Of a stretch of DNA of 64,000 nt, positions 17,970 to 26,032 are shown piece after piece. Positions within the stretch are counted from its first letter, which is position 1. The number at the start of each line of letters is the position of its first letter. The notes under the pieces are model-generated. The model ran no database searches. It was not told the DNA's origin and saw nothing but the letters and a program-made list of their open reading frames with translations. The stretch is from Aphodosoma sp051870875 (GTDB taxonomy: Bacteria > Bacteroidota > Bacteroidia > Bacteroidales > Paludibacteraceae), in NCBI GenBank assembly GCA_051870875.1, contig JBJECG010000063.1, forward strand, positions 1-64,000, in the 5' to 3' direction. The translations under genes and the position numbers were made by a program.

Positions 17970-19361
17970 TCAGTAACCCAGTATCTTCAACATGGATTTA
18001 TAGGACTGCTCTTTTGCAAATAGCTTGGTATAATATTCCCCATCCTCGTCCACATCAATAACAACGAGCTTCGGACCTGGTATCAGACAGTGGTGTATAC
18101 CTCCATAACCGCTGAGGCTCTCCTGATAAGCGCCCATGTGGAAGAAACCCACATACTGCTCTTCACCGCCGCTTATTTTCGGCATGAATACGGCATTGGA
18201 ATGCGCCTCGGCATTGTAGAAATCCTCGGAATCACAAGTCAGACCGCCGAGATTGACACGCTCGTACTCCGAATTCCAGTTATTGACTGCGAGCAACACA
18301 AAACGTTGGTTCAATCCCCAGGTGTCCGGCATTGTGGTGATGAACGACGAGTCAATCATGTTCCACTTTTCACGGTCATTCTGCTGCTTCTGATTGATGA
18401 TATTATAGAGCATCGCACCGCTTTCACCAACTGTATAGCTGCCAAATTCGGTAAATATACGCGGTTCCGGCACATTGTTGTTCTGACAGATGATCTTCAC
18501 CTGGGCAACAATCTCCTCAACCATGTATTCGTAGTCGAACTCAAAATCAAGATGTGCCTGAATCGGCATGCCCCCCCCGATATTGAGAGAATCAAGCTCA
18601 GGGCATATCTTGCGCAGCTCACAATAGAGATTGACAGCACGCGCCAACTCATTCCAATAATACGATGTGTCTTTGATGCCCGTATTGACGAAGAAATGGA
18701 GCATTTTAAGGTTTACATGGGGATTGTTCTGTATCTTTCTCTGATAATAGGGCAGTATGTCGTTGTAACGGATGCCCAGACGCGATGTATAGAACTCAAA
18801 CTTAGGTTCTTCCTCCGATGCTATGCGTATGCCCACATTGAGCGTGCCGACCTCGTTGTGGTTGAACAGATCAAGTTCAAACTTATTGTCGAGAATCGGT
18901 ATCACGTTTACAAACCCCCGTTTTATAAGATTCTGTATGTTCTCCACATACTGGGGACGTTTGAATCCGTTGCACAGTATATATGTAGACGGGTCAAGCT
19001 GTCCGGATTCATGAAGAGCCTCGAGAATATTTATATCAAATGCCGATGAAGTCTCTATATTGACCTTGTTTTTCAGCACTTCCTCCATCACGAAAGAAAA
19101 ATGCGAACTCTTTGTGCAGTAGCAATAGTTGTAGTCAGCACTATAGTCCACCTTGGCCATAGCCACATTGAACATGCGGCGGATACGCTGGATATTGGCC
19201 CCTATCTTAGGCAGATAACATAGACGCAACGGGGTATCATACTGCTTGATGATATCCATCAACGGTATTCCATACCATTCCAGCTGGCCGTCTTCCACAC
19301 TGAATTCTTCATTCGGGAATTCAAACGCCTGCTGTATCAAATCAATGTACTTATTCTTCAT
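17970..19361 (-). CDS. speA: Biosynthetic arginine decarboxylase, short Bacteroidetes form
   Basis: 463 residues, a PLP enzyme of the alanine racemase-fold decarboxylase group. YCTKSSHFSFVMEEVL holds the PLP Lys region, FFVNTGIKDTSYYWNEL and LNIGGGMPI bind PLP phosphate, and GGLTCDSEDFY is the C-terminal active-site Cys/Asp block. It makes agmatine from arginine for polyamine synthesis. It is much shorter than E. coli SpeA (about 660 residues) but resembles the form I recall from Flavobacteriia. Carboxynorspermidine or ornithine decarboxylase are less likely alternatives. Confidence 0.85.
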   Translation of the reverse strand: MKNKYIDLIQQAFEFPNEEFSVEDGQLEWYGIPLMDIIKQYDTPLRLCYLPKIGANIQRIRRMFNVAMAKVDYSADYNYCYCTKSSHFSFVMEEVLKNKVNIETSSAFDINILEALHESGQLDPSTYILCNGFKRPQYVENIQNLIKRGFVNVIPILDNKFELDLFNHNEVGTLNVGIRIASEEEPKFEFYTSRLGIRYNDILPYYQRKIQNNPHVNLKMLHFFVNTGIKDTSYYWNELARAVNLYCELRKICPELDSLNIGGGMPIQAHLDFEFDYEYMVEEIVAQVKIICQNNNVPEPRIFTEFGSYTVGESGAMLYNIINQKQQNDREKWNMIDSSFITTMPDTWGLNQRFVLLAVNNWNSEYERVNLGGLTCDSEDFYNAEAHSNAVFMPKISGGEEQYVGFFHMGAYQESLSGYGGIHHCLIPGPKLVVIDVDEDGEYYTKLFAKEQSYKSMLKILGY

Positions 19362-19429
19362 ACGCCTGAAATTTGCAATCCGGATCGCCCGGATCTGCCG
19401 GAATTATACAATGCAATCGAATCGGATTG

Positions 19430-19459
19430 CAAAAGTACAAAATATACGTGACACGGCAA
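19430..19459 (-). promoter_or_regulatory. Promoter of arginine decarboxylase gene
   Basis: TTG (19459-19457), a 19-bp spacer and TACTTTTG (19437-19430) on the minus strand, about 70 bp before the ATG. Confidence 0.75.
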
Positions 19460-19687
19460 AACGTTTCATTTTCCGACAGACAGACGATGAAAATATATTC
19501 AAAAGCAGATTTGTCACATTTTATGAAACAATATCACATCCAAAGCACCGTATTTCCAGCCTACAGGCGTATATTGTGTCTTGATTTTTCCATTATTATA
19601 TCAGGCATGTGACCTTTCATGATTCAGGTTGACAGCATAGTTTGAAGATTGTCTCTTCCATTTCCAGAGCTGCAAATGGATACAATT

Positions 19688-19740
19688 GAATTTCACCTCC
19701 GGCTATCACATTGACAATGTGATAGCCGGAGGTGAAATTC
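19688..19740. terminator. Perfect 25-bp hairpin in the 19362-19861 gap
   Basis: GAATTTCACCTCCGGCTATC... pairs perfectly over 25 bp with its complement around a GAC loop. It lies 122 bp after the stop of the 241-residue gene on the minus strand. It may be a terminator, but the length and lack of mismatches are unusual. The rest of this 500-bp gap shows only the arginine decarboxylase promoter. Confidence 0.65.
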
Positions 19741-19861
19741 CTCTTTTGTCGTACTTGGAAATGTAGTGTATTCTACTTTATGAATCTCTATATTTCGGCA
19801 AACAGCTACGTAAAAGCATCCCACTTATCCTTACTTATTTCAGCCACGACCTTGAATTGCC

Positions 19862-20578
19862 TTAATCAAACATCACCCCTGGATTCATACCGCCCAAAGA
19901 ATTCCAAACGATGCCATAGTCCTCTTTCAATATACGAGCTTTCGCCAACCAGAATGCGTGGCAGAAGCCCATACCTTTAGGGAAATCTTCCAATTCGGCA
20001 TAAGCCTTTGCTTCCGCTTCATCTACACAAGCCTCATATTCGGCAGTCCACTCTACCGGATCATGTTTTAGATAAGCATCGCCTTTACTGCGTATATTAT
20101 CCAACTCTCCCCGGTCTGCATATTCGATATTACATCTGTAGAAATCAAGTTCATGGCAGAGTTCCTCTGTCAAAGTCAAGTCATGCCCGGTGCGTGCTTC
20201 CTGACAACGAAGCATCTCTATTTGTAGAGATAGCAGTTCACTATACAGCCTTGGATGTTCGCAAATCTGTTTTGCCATACGAGAAGCAGCCTCATAGACA
20301 TTGTTTTCCATGTGTTCATAGTCTGCAAGATATTTCAGAATACCAACAAGTTCACGAGCCAAAGATGCGTTTTCCACAACCTTACCTCTATTGAAATCTT
20401 TGGTATTCTCTTCGGCAATAATAACTAATCCACAGCATACTTCCCACCATCCGAATGTATTCTTACCATCCATCGCAAGATTTTTCACGATGTCACGAGC
20501 CTTTTTCAGTTCGTCTCGGTAGTTAATCTCAGGAGCTTGCAACTCCTGAGCATTAATTTCTTGACTGTACCCTATCAT
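19862..20578 (-). CDS. Hypothetical protein translationally coupled to the large secreted protein
   Basis: 238 residues from the ATG at 20578 (MIGYSQEINAQ); a GTG three codons earlier overlaps the upstream stop codon. I do not recognise a family. The protein is acidic, mostly helical and has no signal peptide. It contains many Glu/Asp-rich stretches and several Cys and Trp residues (GWWEVCCGLVIIAEE). The near overlap with the secreted 991-residue gene implies the two act together, for example as a cytoplasmic partner or protective protein, but that is inference. Base composition is AT-richer than the neighbours. Confidence 0.75.
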   Translation of the reverse strand: MIGYSQEINAQELQAPEINYRDELKKARDIVKNLAMDGKNTFGWWEVCCGLVIIAEENTKDFNRGKVVENASLARELVGILKYLADYEHMENNVYEAASRMAKQICEHPRLYSELLSLQIEMLRCQEARTGHDLTLTEELCHELDFYRCNIEYADRGELDNIRSKGDAYLKHDPVEWTAEYEACVDEAEAKAYAELEDFPKGMGFCHAFWLAKARILKEDYGIVWNSLGGMNPGVMFD

Positions 20579-20583
20579 AGCTA

Positions 20584-23559
20584 TCACTTATAAAAGTTTT
20601 TAAGTGGAGAAGTGCCAACTTCAGCCGGAACACTCTCGCCTTTGAACATGGGATTATACAATACATAATCAGTACTTTCCTTACCCTCTACAACCAGCGC
20701 ATTCTGAAGCAATTTTCTCAATTCGGCAAGTCGTTCCATTTTTTCATTGTATAGAACATCTATAAGAGCCTTGCAATTTTTCAAGGCCTTATTGTGCTCT
20801 CGGTAAATTCTACCATACGCCACAGCCCCAAATACAAGAGATGGCAAATCAAGGGCAGCAGACGCTTGATCTATTGATAAATCAACAACTTTACTTCGCA
20901 TTTCAGAAAGAGCTTTCAAATCATATTCGCATTGAGATACAGTTGTTGGAAATCTGCCGTCGGAATATGATTTGTTGTCATCATCAGATTTGAGGAAAAC
21001 AGCCTTGTAAACCACCCCATTTTCACCCTCTAAATAATAAGTTTCAAAATGGTATGGGGCTTCTTCCCTGGCAAAAGCACAAACTTTATCATACAGATTA
21101 TACACATCTGTCATATAGCTATCCAGAATTTTCGCGCCCGAACTTTTTGCCCGTTGGAGTTTTGTATTTTCCATAAATGAGATACGAGCATCCTTTTCAA
21201 ACCGAGGATATGTGATATACGGTTTTACGGCCTTAGCATCACTTGGAATGTACTGCGCTTTATTCTCTTTAGAGAGTTTTATGTCATAGAATACATAAAT
21301 TGCAGATGTTCCTTTTGTATTTGCCAAGAAAAACATAAGTTGCTCGCATCCCTTAATAGGCAAGGTGACGGTCTGAGGTTCCATAGCAGCAAAGACAGAC
21401 AGTTCGGCTATCACTTCACCGTTTACACCGACAAGCAGTTTTTCGGGGTCATACATCGCAGGATCTTTTTTCACTTCATCAAGGCTTTTTCTTTCTTCAA
21501 GCAATCCGGGGTTTGCATTCAGACAGCCAACAGTAAATGTTACACTATTGTATTCTCCGTAAGTGTTAAAGGCTGCGCAAGAACTTTCAACAGCAGTACC
21601 GCCTGCCGCAATTACCATAAAGGCAGCCGCTCCTGTCATTGTGGCACCTATATATGAGCCGCCCACTGCTCCCAATGGTATGAATGTAGAGCCGACAGCG
21701 GCAGCACCTATAACGCTACCCATTGCATCTTTGTCTTTGTTTTTAGGGTCATCGGGATCGTTGCTTAAAACTCCCAAGCATCCGGCATCCAATGAGAAGT
21801 GCGATGATGTCTGCAAGATAAATCCTTTATATACAATCTCTCCGGAAGGCAGTCGCCAACCTTTTCTCAAAGACTCACCTGTCAAACATATAGACTCTTT
21901 GGAATCAGCAAAAGGTGAAGCAAAATGAATGTATGGTTTGCCCAAATCTATCAAATCCACCTCCGCAGGAAGGTCTGGTTTGGCGTGTACAAACAATTCG
22001 TTTGCTTTCGGCTCGCCACGATATAGTATCAAATCGCTACAACCGTATGCAGATGAACCTGTGACAGAACCATATCCTCTACACTCGAACCTCAATTTAC
22101 GGCACTTGTTGATTGGCACTACATAGTGCCTGTTCATCATTGTACCATAAAGGGTATCGACTAATACCAGCTTATCATCGGCGTAGACTTTCAGCACATC
22201 TTTGTTCATATACCAGCTTTTGCCTAAAAAACCTGTGGTAAATGAGATGTAGTCAAACTCATTGCCTAAATCAAAATTGACATCAGAATCGGTCGAGTCA
22301 TCCATAAACCAAGGGCGTTTGTAAAGAATGAAGCCCTCACTATACCTCACTCCACCCATTGAGAATGTAATATAGTCGGATGTGCCATCGTAAATCTGTT
22401 TGTCAACGCTTGCTTTACGGCTATAAGGCGCAATATTTGACATCAACGGACAAATATCAGGAAGTGATTTTAATTTTGGGTCAATGGTTGATTGTCTACT
22501 AATAATTGCACCGTAGTTACCTACTTCCGCATCAGCGGCCAATGCCGGTTCCATTCCTGCCGGATAGACCATCATGTCAGCGAAACCAATTCTCTGTGCC
22601 CATCCGCCACCATCTTCTGTCCATATTTTCAGACTTTCACAGCCATCTATATCAAGAGTGACTTGCTCCGCCAAATCGGATGCATTCCATTTCTTCTCAT
22701 AGATGGTCTTGCCATCTGCTGCAACGGCTACCCAGCCACTGCCATCCGATTGGGTTCCTACGGTACCCAATTTGAATGTAAAGGTCTTATACTTTTTCTG
22801 AAGATTGAAGTATGCCCACGAAGTCATATTGCCTTGAATGGCCATATCCAACTGGGCCAACAGTGCGTATGTATATGACTGATTGCCAATAGTTATTGAT
22901 TTCGGGCCATTCTCTTTGGCTCTGCCATACCCTTGTTCGCTGTATGTTGGCGCAACAATGTCGATATAGGCATTGGAAAAATAGCAAGGAATATCCTTAA
23001 TCAATTGCGCAGGCTTGGTGGCTGGTTTTATAATGTTTTGCAGTTCACGTGGCGTTTCTCCGCTTTTCCATAATACAGCCTCAGCAATGGCAACCATAGC
23101 TACACCTTGAGCCATATTGAATGTTATCTCTCTTGCCCCTTTGACATCCAAGGTGTATCTCCGGGGTATATCGTATGGGTGCAACACCTTATCAATGACC
23201 TTTTTGCCATCCACTTTTACTGTCATTATGTATGGGTCTGTAGAAATGCCTGTACCCTCAGATGCTGTACCACCGGCAGCTGGGCCCATTACGAAAGTAA
23301 ACTTTTCGTATTTACCTCCAATATCGAAAGTGGCAAAGCCTTGCGCCTCATTTATCAACACACTATGCCTACCAATCGTAAAACCGCCATACCATGAGTA
23401 AGAACCTGAGGTGCGAATCTTCTTAGAAGATGTGCCGTTGTACTTATACACTTCACAATATCTACTATCTTTTGGTGCGTGAGCGTTAACAAGATAGGTT
23501 TGCGCCATTGCCGATAATGACACAAATGTGATAACCAATGATAATACTAATCGTTTCAT
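20584..23559 (-). CDS. Large secreted protein with repeated NPCBM-like beta-sandwich units
   Basis: 991 residues. A Sec signal peptide (MKRLVLSLVITFVSLSAMA) is followed by four similar units at about 30-165, 190-335, 355-520 and 540-770. Each has a YxxFTFxxG strand, a VxxDGKxI strand and a TLDIxGCExLxF strand, the pattern of NPCBM/CBM51-type carbohydrate-binding domains. Unit 4 is interrupted near residues 610-660 by a Gly/Ala-rich hydrophobic stretch (GSVIGAAAVGSTFIPLGAVG) that could enter a membrane. The last 200 residues are helical. No catalytic domain and no C-terminal sorting tail is seen. It may bind host or bacterial glycans. Confidence 0.75.
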   Translation of the reverse strand: MKRLVLSLVITFVSLSAMAQTYLVNAHAPKDSRYCEVYKYNGTSSKKIRTSGSYSWYGGFTIGRHSVLINEAQGFATFDIGGKYEKFTFVMGPAAGGTASEGTGISTDPYIMTVKVDGKKVIDKVLHPYDIPRRYTLDVKGAREITFNMAQGVAMVAIAEAVLWKSGETPRELQNIIKPATKPAQLIKDIPCYFSNAYIDIVAPTYSEQGYGRAKENGPKSITIGNQSYTYALLAQLDMAIQGNMTSWAYFNLQKKYKTFTFKLGTVGTQSDGSGWVAVAADGKTIYEKKWNASDLAEQVTLDIDGCESLKIWTEDGGGWAQRIGFADMMVYPAGMEPALAADAEVGNYGAIISRQSTIDPKLKSLPDICPLMSNIAPYSRKASVDKQIYDGTSDYITFSMGGVRYSEGFILYKRPWFMDDSTDSDVNFDLGNEFDYISFTTGFLGKSWYMNKDVLKVYADDKLVLVDTLYGTMMNRHYVVPINKCRKLRFECRGYGSVTGSSAYGCSDLILYRGEPKANELFVHAKPDLPAEVDLIDLGKPYIHFASPFADSKESICLTGESLRKGWRLPSGEIVYKGFILQTSSHFSLDAGCLGVLSNDPDDPKNKDKDAMGSVIGAAAVGSTFIPLGAVGGSYIGATMTGAAAFMVIAAGGTAVESSCAAFNTYGEYNSVTFTVGCLNANPGLLEERKSLDEVKKDPAMYDPEKLLVGVNGEVIAELSVFAAMEPQTVTLPIKGCEQLMFFLANTKGTSAIYVFYDIKLSKENKAQYIPSDAKAVKPYITYPRFEKDARISFMENTKLQRAKSSGAKILDSYMTDVYNLYDKVCAFAREEAPYHFETYYLEGENGVVYKAVFLKSDDDNKSYSDGRFPTTVSQCEYDLKALSEMRSKVVDLSIDQASAALDLPSLVFGAVAYGRIYREHNKALKNCKALIDVLYNEKMERLAELRKLLQNALVVEGKESTDYVLYNPMFKGESVPAEVGTSPLKNFYK

Positions 23560-23563
23560 ATTA

Positions 23564-23825
23564 TATTTCCTTAATCAATTTCGTGTGGTGTACCGGGGCA
23601 TGAGTGTCAGTGCCTACGTACTTGCGCCGGAGTTCCTTAATGTGTGACTGGACAGTGGTATTCCTGCAGACCGCACACTTCACATTCGTATGTTTCTTTG
23701 TATTCAGTGTCGTGATACAGAAGATTATAGTCGCTGTAAAGATTGGCTGTTGTCGTTTCTATATGGTTCTTTACATTTTCCCGATAGCGACAACACCCAA
23801 TATTAATGGTTTGCTGCTCATAGTT
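23564..23825 (-). pseudogene. Possible frameshifted small Cys-rich protein ahead of the 991-residue gene
   Basis: The transcript from the promoter at 23851-23881 starts with an ATG (MSSKPLILGVVAIGK) in one frame. It continues protein-like in a second (NVKNHIETTTANLY to YECEVCG, about 23637-23780). It ends in the first frame again (NTTVQSHIKELRRKY to TKLIKEI) with a stop just before the ATG of the next gene. Joined, this would be about 85 residues with one CxxC. Two compensating single-base indels, one in GGGAAAA, would explain it. It could equally be a non-coding leader. Confidence 0.35.
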
Positions 23826-23850
23826 TTTTTGCTTAATTATGATTAGAAAG

Positions 23851-23881
23851 CAAAGGTACGAAATATTTTGGTTTGTAACAA
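23851..23881 (-). promoter_or_regulatory. Promoter of the secreted-protein cassette
   Basis: TTG (23881-23879), a 20-bp spacer and TACCTTTG (23858-23851) on the minus strand, leaving a leader of nearly 290 nt before the 991-residue gene. Confidence 0.8.
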
Positions 23882-24038
23882 GGTTGTTTGTCAACCTGTT
23901 GGTTGAATTAAATTACCGTTGAGCCGGGAAAACTCGCAAATCTGTCAACTTTTTTCAGTTCAGGCCTGTCTTTTCCTCCAAGAGCCGTTTTTGCCAATAT
24001 GGCCGGATTTTCTGTCCTGAGAAAGACAAGACCTATGC

Positions 24039-25472
24039 CTATTCGCCTCCGACTACAAGCGATGAAACGAGTACGGTGGGCATTCCGCACGATACCGGGC
24101 AGTTCTGCCCTTCCTTGCCGCATGTCCATGAGCCGGGATCGATTTTCAAGTCATTGCCTATCATTGTGATTGCAGCCAAAGCCTCCGGGCCGTTGCCGAT
24201 TACGTTGATATCCTTTATGTATCGGGTCAAGCGTCCGTTTTCTATCATCCGCCCCGACTTGACATAAAATGTAAAGTCTCCAGCTCCTATCTGCACCTGT
24301 CCGTTGGAGAAACAATCGACATAAACGCCGTGTCTGACAGACGCGATAATATCATCGGCAGTATGCGGACCGGGAAGCATATAGGTGGAACGCATCCGCG
24401 GGACAGGTGCACAGCGGAACGATTCGCGACGGCCGTTGCCTGTCGGCCGGACACCGTAGTGTCGTGCTGAAATCCTGTCGTGCAAATATGAAGTCAGCCG
24501 CCCCTCCGTGACCATAAACGTCTTCTGCCCCTCCACGCCTTCATCATCATAGTTCACCGCACCACGGTCACCGGCACGTGTACCGTCATCCACTACCGAA
24601 ACCATCGGATTACATATCATATTCCCCATTCTGTCGGCAAATATGCTCGTTCCCAAACGGTTGAAATCAGCCTCAAAGGCATGTCCTATGGCTTCGTGAA
24701 GCAATATGCCCGAAGCTCCGGCTCCCATCACCACAGGCATTTCACCACCTTGGGGGCGAACCGCATCAAACAACACTGCCGTATTTTCCACAAGCTCCCC
24801 GGCCAACGCATCCATCATTTCGTTTGACAAGAACTCCGCACCTATATGGTATGAGCGTGATACCGTTCCTTGTTCGCGACGGCCATTGTGCTCCATCACG
24901 CATTGTGCTCCAATCATCGCCATCGGAACGACATCCGCATACGCCTGTCCCAAGCTGTTGGCGAACAGCACGATGCTTTCTCCGTCACTTTCATTGACGG
25001 CAACCATTATCACTCTGTTGTCGGCATCGCGGACGGTTTTGTCGAAACGCATAAGGTACGGTATCCGGTTGTCCGCACTCATCCCGCCCCACGATGTTTC
25101 CATCAGATAGCGGCTTTCAATTTTCGGGAGTTCCGTTATCGGCGGCACACCGGAGCCTGTAACGGCAGCGGATATTCGCGAGGCGATGCGGGCAGCCCGC
25201 ATAAGCTCTTCGAATGTCGGTGTTTCTGTATAGGCATAGCCTGTATGGTATCCTGATACCACACGGACACCGGCTCCATATTCAATCTGCTGCGACGCCG
25301 AATCCACCTTGCTGTCAATCATCCTCAAATTGTTTGACACGGTGTGTTCGAAATATATATCGGCATAAGTGGCACCATGAGCCATAGCCTCCGACAGCAC
25401 AAGTTGCAACTGCCCTATCGTAACCTCAAAATGCACCAGAGCCTCTTGTAAAGTAATTGTTTTATATGCCAT
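24039..25472 (-). CDS. tldD: Metalloprotease TldD
   Basis: 477 residues from the ATG at 25472 (MAYKTITLQEAL); a TTG seven codons upstream is less likely. The zinc motif HEAIGH is near residue 257 and ASGILLHEAIGHAFEADF matches TldD. The C-terminal conserved block ICTGxG is replaced here by SCGMPTVLVSSLVVGGE. With TldE it forms the TldDE protease that degrades unfolded peptides and processes peptide natural products. Its partner gene is far away (50685-52001, opposite strand), not adjacent. Confidence 0.92.
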   Translation of the reverse strand: MAYKTITLQEALVHFEVTIGQLQLVLSEAMAHGATYADIYFEHTVSNNLRMIDSKVDSASQQIEYGAGVRVVSGYHTGYAYTETPTFEELMRAARIASRISAAVTGSGVPPITELPKIESRYLMETSWGGMSADNRIPYLMRFDKTVRDADNRVIMVAVNESDGESIVLFANSLGQAYADVVPMAMIGAQCVMEHNGRREQGTVSRSYHIGAEFLSNEMMDALAGELVENTAVLFDAVRPQGGEMPVVMGAGASGILLHEAIGHAFEADFNRLGTSIFADRMGNMICNPMVSVVDDGTRAGDRGAVNYDDEGVEGQKTFMVTEGRLTSYLHDRISARHYGVRPTGNGRRESFRCAPVPRMRSTYMLPGPHTADDIIASVRHGVYVDCFSNGQVQIGAGDFTFYVKSGRMIENGRLTRYIKDINVIGNGPEALAAITMIGNDLKIDPGSWTCGKEGQNCPVSCGMPTVLVSSLVVGGE

Positions 25473-25540
25473 AGTCTGCAGTAATACAATCAAGCTATAT
25501 TTTGTACGTCAATTATAAATTCAGGCGTTTTTTACGGATA

Positions 25541-25770
25541 TCATAAACCTGTCTTCTGACAATTGCCACGTGATGTAAATTTCACAAAGCCATTGTTTCC
25601 AGACAATTGTAGTTGTCGGCGTATCTTCGCCTCCAAATTATCGTTGACCGGAGCATCGGATGCCGCTTCTTCAATTACAGTGTTTCCGCATATCGGGCAA
25701 TACACAGGTGAGCCGGTATTCCGTCAAGGCCCACTCTATCCGGGATGTCCTTTTAGCCCTGAATCAGTGA
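25541..25770 (-). pseudogene. Relic of a small zinc-ribbon protein
   Basis: One minus-strand frame reads SGLKGHPG-stop-SGP-stop-RNTGSPVYCPICG, then NTVIEEAASDAPVNDNLEAK to a stop at 25541. The Cys pair and the fluent C-terminal part look like a real protein, but two in-frame stops and no start codon indicate decay. The intact family is not recognised. Apart from this, repeat R3 and the ileS terminator, the 25473-26032 gap shows nothing. Confidence 0.35.
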
Positions 25771-25872
25771 TGTATCAAAATACAAATAAATCACCACCGA
25801 CTCATATAAGCATGCATTGTTCCACACCAGCCACCGATACTTCCGCCTTTTACAGGTATTCTCCATCTGAAC

Positions 25873-25929
25873 AAGCATGTCGCCACAATCAGTTCATATC
25901 ATTATACTCACGTAACAGCTGATTTTTGC
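25873..25929 (-). repeat. Dispersed intergenic repeat, copy R3
   Basis: AAGCATGTCGCCACAATCAG, then TTCATATCATTATACTCACG, then TAACAGCTGATTTTTG on the plus strand. Confidence 0.6.
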
Positions 25930-25955
25930 AAATTACCCAACCTGCCTTCGTGAAC

Positions 25956-25991
25956 AAACAAGGGTTATGCCGTAGGGCACAACCCTTGTTT
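25956..25991 (-). terminator. Terminator after ileS
   Basis: AAACAAGGGTT.TGCC pairs with GGCA.AACCCTTGTTT (one mismatch, 4-nt loop) 42 bp beyond the ileS stop. Confidence 0.75.
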
Positions 25992-26032
25992 CAGACGGAG
26001 ATGTTTATTTGTCAGACAATGAATTTGCCAGG

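Noticed and set aside
17770..17972. Plus-strand frame with TADITGSNKLARAMEKLQ, similar to M48 peptidase helices
   Set aside because: No start, no HExxH and only a short resemblance; probably chance.
25563..25922. 119-residue plus-strand frame
   Set aside because: Overlaps the decayed zinc-ribbon reading and repeat R3; composition is not protein-like.
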